Shown piece after piece: positions 1-8,376 of a stretch of 64,000 bases of DNA; position 1 is the stretch's first letter, and each line of letters starts with the position of its first letter. The notes under the pieces are model-generated. The model was not told the DNA's origin. It did no database searches and saw only the letters and a program-made list of their open reading frames with translations. Source of the stretch: Areca catechu (Eukaryota; Streptophyta; Magnoliopsida; Arecales; Arecaceae); contig CM038047.1 of NCBI GenBank assembly GCA_021397845.1, positions 38,977,210-39,041,209 of the forward strand, given 5' to 3'. Position numbers and translations under genes: made by a program.

Positions 1-555
1 CGTAAGTGCGATCCTGCTCCCTCAATGCGCCGAAGATCTTGTTGCCCTCCTCCGACGATCAATGTACCGGCCACCCAGATGGGTCCCCGCCTTCTTGCTA
101 TGGGACTTCATTGTGGTAAGTACTCGTACCCCCCGCTCTTTCCTTCCAGAAGTCTTGAATCAAGCATAACACTTAAAGCTCCGGTTCCAAAAAAAAAAAA
201 AAAAACACCAAAAGACCAGCGGTGTCATAAACCGATCAACGCCACATCACCCATCTAAGAAATGGAAGGTTCTCCCTCACTTTTGGGAGCAGGGACCATC
301 GTGGTAGCTACCGAACATTTCTGTGTGGGGGAGAGCACCCTGTTTCAAGGATGGGCGACGTGGTGGCAATCTGGCATTCACGACTCTCTGATCTGCCTCA
401 AAAAGTTATCAACCAAAGCTTATGGTAAGGAGCAATTGTTCGACACCTCGTCTGCCTCATCAACGAGGACGGTGTGGCGCACCTCCTCTGCCTCATCATG
501 GAGGGCCAGGAGGACGCCGCCCCGTGCCCTCGGCCTCCTCGATCACGTCCCGGAC
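1..555. other. Unassigned GC-rich coding-like DNA at window edge
   Basis: I do not recognise this stretch. On the + strand, frame 2, it opens at the window edge with about 40 codons reading through a segment like CAEDLVALLRRSMYRPP, ending near a GTGGTAAGT that looks like a splice donor at about 115-124. A second coding-like stretch lies at 440-520 (LVCLINEDGVAHLLCLIMEG in one frame). Both are GC-rich and codon-like, unlike the AT-rich spacers elsewhere, and they lie immediately upstream of recognisable broken host-gene pieces. They may be further captured exons of unidentified genes. A poly-A run sits at about 190-205. No intact gene can be supported. Confidence 0.3.
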
Positions 556-564
556 GGTGCTGAT

Positions 565-738
565 CGCATGCTACACACACCACGAGATCCTCGACTCCCA
601 TAAGATCCTCGGTGCCTCTAGCGAGGGCGGGGATCGGGTGCAGTTCACGGAATACATCCAAAAGAACGTGCACTTGTATCAGTTCCGTAATGGCATTCCC
701 TCCCCACCACGGTGGACACCAACTTCACCCGCAGCGAG
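565..738 (+). pseudogene. Proteasome subunit beta type-2 (PBD-like) fragment
   Basis: This is a fragment of a 20S proteasome beta-2-type subunit, part of the proteolytic core particle. One frame reads LDSHKILGAS, then GDRVQFTEYIQKNVHLYQFR and NGI. This matches the plant PBD pattern LDSHK-GASGE-GDRVQFTEYIQKN-LYQFRN closely. A one-base shift follows, and the next frame continues with NFTRSE, which in PBD follows the IPL segment. Only about 55 of roughly 200 residues are present. There is no start, no upstream catalytic region and no downstream half. The reading frame is broken and the segment fuses directly to glycosyltransferase sequence at about 739-748. No introns interrupt the segment, which fits either capture of one exon or a processed copy. 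I infer a captured, non-functional gene piece. Confidence 0.75.
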
Positions 739-809
739 TACTGGACCCACTTGGATCGGGAGCTCGTCGGGTACTGGGCCAAGCTCTCACTAATCCGCCG
801 CTTGATGCT

Positions 810-814
810 CTCCC
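810..814 (+). repeat. Target-site duplication CTCCC (left copy)
   Basis: CTCCC at 810-814 immediately precedes the TG end of the solo LTR and is repeated at 2584-2588 just after its other end. The duplication falls exactly where the GT34 reading frame is interrupted, which supports the LTR borders. Confidence 0.75.
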
Positions 815-2583
815 TGAAGGTGAAAAACACCTACACCTAGCATACATTATGCAAGAAACAAGGCAGAGAATATGCATTTTAAAATATTTTTAAGACATGC
901 ATAGCGGAATGCTCGGTAGATAGATCTAAACCATCTACCGATCTGCCCGCAACTGGATCTTAGTATAATAACCTAGCATGCATATAAACATCAAAGCAAG
1001 AGAAAACATAAAAGTACCATACCTTTTCTACAAGAGAGAAGCCAAGGAAGTGCTGTGAGAAGGAGGAGGGCGCTCGAGCTACACACGCGTCTGGCCTCTA
1101 CAGGATGTCCACACCTGGGCTCGACTCTGATCAACTCCCTCGGAGTGCTAGCTCTTCGAGATCCGTAAGCTGAACTTCTTCCAGGAAGACAAGAAAGAGA
1201 GCAGGAACCCCTTCCCGAAACCTCTTTTCCAAGACCTAGCTTGATTGCTAGGTGGCTCACACCCAATTCCTAAACCTCTCACAAAATCCTTCTACTTCCT
1301 CTCTTTTCTTCTCTATTGCTGTTCATGTAACCTCAGCAGCCACTACAAAGACCTATATTTATAGGGGCTGCCATGAGAGGGAGAAGAAGGAAGGAGGAGA
1401 GATGGAGGGAAAGAATGGAGGAGAGGAACAAGGCCATTCCAAATGGGTCCAACCCATTGAGGTAAGTATGACATTCATACCATAAAGCTTTGGAGCCAAA
1501 ACTGGTTTGAATTCGAAATTCAAACCAAGTCAAAATCTGTCCAAAAAACTCTCACGAAATCCTCCCAGATTTTTGCTCGTCATAGGAAGTGTCGACACTC
1601 GAAAATTGCCAAGTGTCGACACTTCACCAAGTGTCGACACCTGCAAAAATCCAAGTATCGACACTTGGAGCAAAGTCAACTATATTGACTTCAGGTGATG
1701 GCAAACGATTCTCAATCGTTGATTAGCCCAAAAGATCATATAAAAATCCTCTATGATATGTGATCCCATAGGTTCGAACACTAAACCGGTAGTACTGGAA
1801 CATTTCCAGTATCAGTCGAAGTCCTCATATAGCAATGATACTCGACGTCCGGATAGGTTGAAGATGCAGAGCACCTCACAAGAACCTCTGGCATATGGTT
1901 GCCGCATAATTCATCCCTTTGACCTTACAATGCTCAGGATGACCTAGGGTTCTACTGCCAACCCTAATTTGGTCTATCCAGATCATGTCTCAACCTCACA
2001 AGTTCTGTGACTCCTCATAAGAACTACTCTGGCCAAGGTTTTGCTGAATTGAGACATAGTAAATCATTCACTCCAAACTATTTAGAGAGGTCAATTCCAT
2101 CTTAATCCACCACCGCTCTACAAGTACTTGACTATACCCAGAAACTTTCTGTCACTGGATTAGAGATCCAGATAGTTTGGCATCAAAGTATAGTGAGTTG
2201 CTTGCAAGCTGTCATGGTGACCTTAAGTTTGAGGGACACATATACCCATATCCCTTCGTGAGCAACCCTTTGACAGAAGGGAGCTCCACAGATGGTCATG
2301 TTCAGTGAAATGTCATACACTTCACTTGTATGTCACACAAGTATCTCTACACTCCTTGGTTAAGAGGACAACCAACAAATACGACATAGAACAACCTATA
2401 CTTGATATAAAACAAAGTAGTTCTAAGGACTCCATCATACAAGAGTTCATTACAGGAAAATGTAAAATGATGGATATCCAAAAATAAATAACTTTTATTT
2501 ATTATAAAGAATTCATATACAAATATAAAGTATCACAACCGTTTACGGCCTAGACGATTGGCTTTGGGACACAATTCCCAACA
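815..2583 (-). mobile_element. Solo Copia-type LTR, about 1.77 kb
   Basis: Read on the minus strand, the unit starts TGTTGGGAATTGTGTCCC at 2583 and ends CACCTTCA at 815, so it has TG...CA ends. It is flanked by the 5-bp duplication CTCCC (810-814, 2584-2588). No primer-binding site, polypurine tract or pol coding region is present, so it is a solo LTR left by LTR-LTR recombination. The TGTTGGGAATTGTG start is typical of plant Copia LTRs. It lies inside a GT34 gene fragment, which dates the insertion after capture of that fragment. It contains a short array of a 14-bp palindrome at 1587-1667. ORFs inside it are short and have no family signature. Confidence 0.75.
1587..1667. repeat. Array of palindrome AAGTGTCGACACTT (4 copies)
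   Basis: There are four closely spaced copies of a motif whose best form, AAGTGTCGACACTT, is its own reverse complement. The copies start at about 1587, 1610, 1628 and 1652; the last has GTATCGACAC. The same motif forms a larger array in the Copia LTR at 24141-24385. Its position inside an LTR suggests a cis-regulatory (enhancer-like) repeat, but that is inference. Confidence 0.7.
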
Positions 2584-2588
2584 CTCCC
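2584..2588 (+). repeat. Target-site duplication CTCCC (right copy)
   Basis: Right-hand copy of the 5-bp duplication that flanks the solo LTR. The sequence after it resumes the GT34 reading frame (HPEVEW). Confidence 0.75.
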
Positions 2589-2665
2589 ACCCGGAGGTGG
2601 AGTGGATCTGGTGGATGGACAACAATGCCCCACCGACATGTGCTTCGAGATCCCCCTCTCCGCCT

Positions 2666-2892
2666 CGTCAAAGAAGACTGTGTCGACGATCAGGAAAATG
2701 CCATCCACACCATTGGCCACCTCGATCGTGATGGGGTGGGCTCTGGTGACTAGCCGCCAAGCTGGTTCATGGGTGCGGAAGCAGAGTCATCGACCTACGA
2801 GATCGCAGCATGCTAGGGAATGTCGGGGCATCCAGGTTCGGCAAGATCAGATTCTGGAGATGATCTTGCAACGCGCTGAAGAATGATGAATT
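2666..2892. other. Coding-like DNA of unknown origin between two gene fragments
   Basis: This GC-rich stretch lies between the GT34 fragment and the VAN3-binding-like fragment. The + strand is open for 94 codons (2602-2886) but only its first part is GT34-like. On the minus strand a run reading VANGVDGIFLIVDTVFFDEA is also open. I cannot assign either. It may be a further captured exon. Confidence 0.3.
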
Positions 2893-3132
2893 CTAGCCAT
2901 CGGTCAGGACATCGGAGCACGGGTAGTTTGCTGTAGCAGAAGTAATGATAGCGGTAATTTTCGAACCAGAGCTTGTTCTGGACCCATCGGGCGAGAAGAC
3001 GGTGCTAGTCACAACATCAGCAACCGCAGCTGCAACCTTTACCACCGAAGTAGCAGCATACATTTCGGCATTATGAGTTCGTGCTTCTATCCTTATTTTC
3101 TCCTTATGATCCTTAAACCATCCACCCATCAT
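2893..3132 (-). pseudogene. VAN3-binding protein / FORKED-like (DUF828-type) fragment
   Basis: The minus strand reads GGWFKDHKEKIRIEARTHNA, then AATSVVKVAAAV. This resembles the VAN3-binding/FORKED-like family, whose auxin-canalisation DUF828 region has the pattern GRWLK-RKEKKKEEARAHNAQ-HAAVSVAGVAAAVAAIAA. In that family the region precedes a PH-like domain and acts in vesicle trafficking at the trans-Golgi during vein patterning. Only about 65-79 residues are present, and the alanine-rich part is eroded (VADVVTSTVF). There is no PH domain nearby. The strand is opposite to the proteasome and GT34 pieces, so at least two capture or rearrangement events are needed. A different alanine-rich protein is possible but the KEKIRIEARTHNA segment argues against it. 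Confidence 0.55.
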
Positions 3133-3184
3133 TTTTCCTTATGGCAATTCCTCAAGGAGCTGGATGTCTTGATCTCTTGAAAAA

Positions 3185-3382
3185 ATGAGGGGACAGATAC
3201 CAATGGCTTTGGTGAGACCTCCGAGGTAAGCTCTTGTAGATAAGTCTGAGACTAGCCTACACCATGTCACTCTGACCTTTTTCTCATTCATTGAGTTCTC
3301 CGTTTTATTATCTAAACTCTACTAACTTGAGCGTCGGAGTGTCTTCTATCAGAGGTATCTCGATCAAGGAATTTGTTTTGCA
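3185..3382 (+). mobile_element. Gypsy LTR 3'-end remnant (5' LTR of a deletion derivative)
   Basis: This is the end of a Tat-type Gypsy LTR. It carries an AGGGGACA-like post-TATA segment, pyrimidine-rich CTCATTCATTGAGTTCTCCG, then ACTTGAGCGTCGGAGTGTC and a final TTTGTTTTGCAAG. The same order (GAGCGTCGGAGTG...GGGATTTGTTTTGCAGG) closes the other Gypsy LTRs of this window at about 11960-12030, 5110-5155 and 23520-23580. The 5' part of the LTR is missing or too diverged to see. No gag or pol follows; tandem arrays begin directly. Confidence 0.55.
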
Positions 3383-3395
3383 AGAACCTCTAATG

Positions 3396-3640
3396 GCCGA
3401 TATCTTCTTGAAGGCCAATATCTTCTTGATGGCCGATATCTTCTTAATGGCCAATCTCTTCTTAATGGCCGATCTTTTCTTGATGGCCGATCTCTTCTTG
3501 AAGATCAATATCTTCTTAATGGTCGATATCTTCTTGAAGGCTGATATTTTATTGAAGGTCGATATTTTCTTGAAGGCCGATATTTTCTTGAAGGCCAATA
3601 TCTTCTTAAAAGTCGATATCTTCTTAAAGGTCGATCAACG
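3396..3640 (+). repeat. 18-bp tandem array (TTCTTGAAGGCCGATATC type)
   Basis: Roughly 14 degenerate copies of an 18-bp unit resembling TTCTTGAAGGCCGATATC. Because 18 is a multiple of three, the array is open in several frames on both strands and yields hydrophobic pseudo-proteins (FLMADIFLK... on +, KKISAFKK... on -). These are by-products of the repeat. It lies in the internal region of the deleted Gypsy copy. Confidence 0.8.
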
Positions 3641-3905
3641 TCGAAAAGGCCCGAGGCCGATCTATGGAAAGGCTCACCGAAGCCTATCTTATCATGGCCC
3701 ATTAAAGCACATGGAAAGGCTCATTAAAGCCTATATTATCATGGCTCACTGAAATCCAAGGAAAGGCTCATTAAACCCTATCTTATCAGAGCCCACTGAA
3801 GCCCAAGAAAATGCTCATTAAAGCCTATCTTATCAGAGCCCACTAAAGCCCATGGAAAGGCTCACCAAAAGCCTATCTTTTCAGGGACCACTGAAGCGCA
3901 TGGAA
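3641..3905 (+). repeat. Tandem array with AAGGCTCATTAAAGCCTATC units
   Basis: About five imperfect units of 50-60 bp built around AAGGCTCA(T/C)TAAAGCCTATCTTATCA followed by GCCCACTGAAGCCCA. They directly follow the 18-bp array and precede the 73-bp array. Together the three arrays fill the space where this element lost its gag-pol. Confidence 0.65.
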
Positions 3906-4400
3906 AAGTCTACTGAAGACTATCTTATTCTCTATCAAAGGCATAAAGATGATCTACGTGATCTACCTTACGAAATACCGATTTGGGCATGAACCGTCTA
4001 TCTTAATCAAAAGGCATAAGGATGATCTCCGTGATCTACCTTACGAAGTGCCAAATTGGACCTGAATAGCCTATCTTAATCAAAAGGTATAAGAATGATC
4101 TCCGTGATCTAACTTACGAAGTGCCGAGTTGGACCTGAACAGCCTATCTTAATCAAAAGGCATAAGGATGATCTCCGTGATATACCTTACGAAGTGCCGA
4201 TCTCCATAATCTACCTTACGAAGTGCCGAGTTGGGCCTGAACAGCCTATCTTAATCAAAAGACATAAGGATGATCTCCATACGAAGTGCCGAGGTGGGCC
4301 TGATAAGCCTGTCTTATTCTCTATCAAAAATTCAGGAATAATCCATATGGTTTACACAACTATAAATTTGATGAAATGCCAAAATGGCCCAATCTTTATT
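3906..4400 (+). repeat. 73-bp tandem array related to the 79-bp array of the 11-23 kb element
   Basis: About six copies with a period near 73 bp (for example GAAATACCGA at 3972 and GAAGTGCCAA at 4045). Units contain AAGGCATAAGGATGATCT and CGTGATCTACCTTACGAAGTG. The same phrases occur in the 79-bp array at 18412-18990 inside the next Gypsy element, which links the two elements to one family even though their other arrays differ. Confidence 0.75.
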
Positions 4401-4649
4401 CAAGGATGACCTACATGGTCTATCTTATGGCAAATCCGGTGATGTACCAAAGTGCATCTAATCAACATATATTACTCAGTGGCTTATTGATGATCTGACC
4501 CAACTATCTTATTCTCTATTAATTAAAGGCAAATCCAATTGGCCAACGACAAAGTGCAAAGGCTATTATTCATTACTCCCTTCACTGAAAATGGAGTCAA
4601 AGCCGAAGCAGTTCACTAGCAACATTTTTTTAGCTCGGGAGTGGGAGGC
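4401..4649 (+). mobile_element. Gypsy 3' untranslated tail with polypurine tract
   Basis: Non-coding tail between the 73-bp array and the 3' LTR. It ends with TCGGGAGTGGGAGGC (about 4635-4649), a purine-rich run immediately before the LTR start. The comparable tract before the LTR of the element at 22600 is TTGGGAGTGGGGGCAG. No coding signal is seen. Confidence 0.6.
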
Positions 4650-5250
4650 TGTGTTATATCCCTCTCATCCAGTCTTGATAAAGGCCTAAGGCCCATTAAG
4701 GCCCATAAAGGTCCAAAGCCCACTAAGGCCCACTAAGGCCAACCACTTCGGTTATTCTATTACAACCACTTTGGTTATTCTATTATTCAGTTACAACCAC
4801 TCCGGTTATTCTATTATTTGGTTACAACCATATTCGGTTATTTGGTTATTTGGTTACAACCATTTCGATTATTCTATTATTTGGTTACAACCATATTCGG
4901 TTATTTGGTTATTCGGTTACAACCATATTCGGTTATTCGGTTATAACCACTACAACCATATTTGGCTATTACAACCTCTATAAATTGGGTAAGAGGGGAC
5001 ACTCCAAGGATAAATAAGGTCTAAGGCCACTCCACTCTACTCACTTACTTTTCCATCTATGCTATTCTTGAATTCTCAATTATGTTGATGCCTAGACCGC
5101 CCACTGACTTGAGCGTCGAAGTGTCCTCCGCCAGAAATCTGGTCCGGGATCTTTTGCAGGTGTCCAATCCGTGCCCGGGAGCAAGATCAGAATCGCAAGC
5201 AGGATATCCGACGCCGTCGAAGCTTCAGTCCAGGTGATCTAGTGGCAACA
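4650..5250 (+). mobile_element. 3' LTR of deleted Tat-like Gypsy element
   Basis: The unit starts TGTGTTATATCCC right after the polypurine tract and ends AGTGGCAACA at 5250, giving TG...CA ends. The closing GGCAACA is identical to that of the LTR ending at 49951. Inside are a U3 repeat of GGTTATTC/TTACAACCA units (4741-4980), a TATA-like CTATAAATT at about 4978, and the conserved TGACTTGAGCGTCGAAGTGTCC block. Length is about 600 bp. With the LTR remnant at 3185-3382 it brackets only tandem arrays, so this copy lost gag and pol. No clean target duplication is visible. Confidence 0.65.
4741..4980 (+). repeat. U3 tandem repeat, GGTTATTC/TTACAACCA units
   Basis: Repeated phrases GGTTATT(C/T) and GGTTACAACCA occur about ten times with irregular spacing of 15-40 bp. 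It produces a tyrosine/tryptophan-rich pseudo-ORF on the + strand that is not a gene. It lies in the U3 part of the LTR. Confidence 0.7.
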
Positions 5251-6542
5251 CCATCAATCATAATCTTTTATTTATATGGATTTCATTTATCAGGCACTTA
5301 TCGTAGTGCACTGTCATAAAAAAAAAAAGATTGTTGTTACAGGTTAACTAGATCTCTAATGACTTGCTACAATGCCAGCTAGTTTCGTCATCTTCTTTGA
5401 TGAGGTGGGCAAGCTTCTTGCAAACAAAAACCTATAAAAAAATTTCTAGACTGGAGTACAGTGGAAGATATTCCGATACTGAAGTCAATGAAAGAACTAG
5501 ATAAACAATAGCAGCCAGAGCTAGGTATACAAGAAATTAAGCATAGAGCAAGGTGGCGGTGGCATACTTGATCAGGATGCCCTCTTATCTATTTATAGGA
5601 AGTAGAGTAACTACTTTCTATTAAGGCCAACCGGATACCATTGGATATAGCAAGATATCGTTAAGATAGTTGAAGTAGCTAAAGATATTATGTTCCATTA
5701 AGGAGCTAGTTAATAATTGAATGTAGTTATTTATTATGGATTCTCGTAAAAATAGCTAGGGGCCATTTATTAGATACTCGGATTCGAGTAAGGATGTGTC
5801 TTATAATGAGTAGAGATTGGTAGAGTGGAGTACCATATTTGGGCTTGATCAGGATATCGAAAGCAGACTTAGGAATTGAGCAGGTATTCAGGTTATTTTG
5901 GTGTAGCTGCATGGAGATCATACTTGATGCTGATTGAAAAATGCGGTAGTTATTTAGAGACGGGAGGGTGCTCTAGTTGCCTCCGTTAGATGGTGTTAGC
6001 TTTTCGGGTTCGAGGAGGTAAGGCATATAACAATTGTGATTGATGGCATGCGGGATTACATGATGTTTAATTTTTTGCTATTTCTTTTTTGTTTATCTTT
6101 TCACTTGATACTCTACATTTGGGTTAATCCATGGCTGAGCTGGTTGGATCTGATCCAACCAATAATCTCTGCTAACCCATAACTAAATATGCATATGGAG
6201 CGCCATTTTATTTAATTATGTGTTGCCATGGCTGTCACACCATTTAACATTGGAATAATTATATGGTCCTCTCTGCCTTCTCACACCCAACGCCGCGTAA
6301 AAAAAAACTGATTCCTGATCAACATTTTTTTTTATTTAACAGTATAACAGTATTAAATTTCCCAAAGTTTGAAATCAAAGCCTCAGCCAAAACGAAAGAG
6401 GGGAAACAAGTCAAAGCCATTGCCACTAACTCTCACATTCGACGCCATCAAATGCTATCTAATTAAGTTACCAAATCAAACATATAAAATAATAATAATA
6501 ATGGAACCATGTGGGAAGTCATTAAATATTTGTCCTTCTTTA

Positions 6543-6590
<48 letters not shown>

Positions 6591-8268
6591 CACTTTGCAC
6601 AAGTGCCAGATGATAGCACCAAACTCGCAGGAAGTCTCCCCACGAAAAAAAAAAAAAAAGGGTGCCATGAGGACGTGGATGGAAGACGTGAAAGAGACTG
6701 AAAGCGTGGACGGGAATATGATTCCATAGTTTTGAGGAGAAAAATAGTTAATTTAGTTTATATTTGTCAATAAGTACTTGTTTTCCTAATTCCATCTATC
6801 ATATATTATTTTTTTATAAATATTTCTGAAATATTATATTTGGAATGTCTTTGTTTATTAATATAGGAATCCATTGTGCTCTGTTTCTTTTGTTGCGTAT
6901 ATTTTGTCTTTATATAGACTTCGTAGTTCGTACAATCACAATTATGAATTATCACATGCAACCCTGCGTTGAAGGAAAGCAAATGTATTCAGGAAATTCT
7001 CCCACGTCGTTTTCTATCAATAAACTACACACGGCGTTCCTTAACAGCCACGTATCAACGAATTGATTTTTTTTTTTTTTCCCATGATTGGAACTTGTTC
7101 TTCGAATGTTTTTTTTTTTTTTCAAATGTTGATTTGTAAGTCGGTCAGACCACGGATAAAGAATACAATAGAAGGAAGAATAACAGAAATATATATATAT
7201 ATATATATATAAAACTGTAGCTACCGATATAATTCTTTTTTTTTAAAAATAAAAATAAATTAAATAATATTTATTCATATTTATATTTATATTTAAAACT
7301 ACATACATGGATAAAAATTTAAATATCTAATTAATATTTTATTTATATTTATTAAAAAATAAATATTTATTAAAAAATAAATATAAATATAAATATAGAT
7401 AAAAAATAATATAATAATATAAACGATCGTGTTGTTAAATTATTAACTTCATTTATTTTTTATTTAATAATATTTTTAATTTAATGCTTATAAAATTTGA
7501 TTAATAATTTGTATCTATATTTTTATTTTCTAATTTATATAGATATCTATTTAAAATAAATAAAAATAAAAATATTTGATTTTGGTTAACATTTTTAAAT
7601 ATACATGGATATCCCCTCCCGCCCCAACGCTCCAAACACCACGCGGCGCCTGGCGAGGCGAGAAAACACGCACCGGATAAAAGTCGGACCGGATAAAACT
7701 TAACCCCGTAAAATTCGTTCCCCGATCCATCCACGGCTCGGTGCCATGACACCTATCCACGAACTTATCCACCATCCAAAATTTAAGCTCCGAGCATTAT
7801 CCAGATATAAATAAAAACAGAATACATTAGAGAACAAATGGAGCAGAGAACAAAGTGCGACCATAAACATGCGACACGTGGGAGGTCGGCCTCTCTCACG
7901 GCATCCACGTAGCCATCGGCGACCGGATGTACTGGACCGCAAAAAGTGGAAAAGAGAATAGGATTATTCCACACCCCCCTCGTACCAAGCCTACGTGCAA
8001 TAAAGATCAGGGACAAAATCTAAAAGGAAAATCCCACGTCCACTTTTTATATAGACACCCGAAATCAGACCAACAGGTATAACATGGGTCCCCCCCTAAC
8101 GTTTGCCGGCGTACGCTGTGGGAGTATGATGGATTCCTAAAAAGGGTGAATGAAGTTATTCTGGTAACTAAATTAGAAAAGGAAAAGAGAGGGAAGGGGA
8201 TAAGGACGAGGCGTTGTCCGTTCTTTTTCCAAAGAACGATAAGATCGCTCGACCGTCACGGTCTATTT
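5251..8268. other. Intergenic spacer, AT-rich, no gene seen
   Basis: About 3 kb between the Gypsy remnant and the DnaJ8 gene. It contains an (AT)n run at about 6548-6588, shorter (AT)n at 7191-7212, poly-T and poly-A tracts, and a very AT-rich block at 7220-7600. The last 650 bp (7610-8268) is less AT-rich and includes the upstream region of the DnaJ8 gene. The ORFs present are short and lack family features. Unrecognised old transposon fragments are likely. Confidence 0.6.
6548..6588. repeat. (AT)n microsatellite
   Basis: Uninterrupted TA dinucleotide run of about 40 bp in spacer DNA. Confidence 0.95.
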
Positions 8269-8278
8269 CTATATAAAC
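8269..8278 (+). promoter_or_regulatory. TATA box of the DnaJ8 gene
   Basis: CTATATAAAC lies about 100 bp upstream of the ATG at 8377 and fits the plant TATA consensus. A start site near 8300 would give a 5' UTR of about 75 bases. No experimental start is known from the sequence. Confidence 0.55.
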
Positions 8279-8376
8279 AAAGCCGACGGAGGGGGGGGGT
8301 CTCACCGCATTTCCGGTGCAACTCAAATTTGCTTTGGATCTCGTGTTCTTTTGGGCTGTCCTTTGGATTGGGATAT

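Larger units (their letters stand above)
739..2665 (+). pseudogene. GT34 xyloglucan xylosyltransferase-like fragment, split by an LTR
   Basis: These are two halves of a GT34 family enzyme (xyloglucan alpha-1,6-xylosyltransferase / galactomannan galactosyltransferase type, a Golgi type-II membrane enzyme of cell-wall synthesis). The left half (about 745-814) reads HLDRELVGYWAKL then IRRLMLS. The right half (from 2589) reads HPEVEWIWWMD, then after a frameshift TDMCFEIPLS. In the family these are contiguous: a YWAKLPLIRRLMLSHPE-type run followed by WWMDSDA-FTDM-FE-PLS. The usual DSDA metal-binding triad is changed here (MDNNA), so even the fragment could not be catalytic. Only about 50 of roughly 450 residues remain. 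The interruption is the solo LTR at 815-2583. Upstream it is fused to proteasome sequence, so this was already a chimera before the LTR arrived. Confidence 0.8.

Noticed and set aside
1252..1485. Short + and - ORFs inside the Copia LTR (1252-1533)
   Set aside because: They lie entirely within an LTR, are below 80 codons, and have no family signature.
3291..3752. Long + frame with repeated FLMADIFLK hydrophobic sequence, resembling a membrane protein
   Set aside because: It is produced by an 18-bp tandem repeat whose length is a multiple of three. The opposite strand is equally open, and there is no start context or flanking gene structure.
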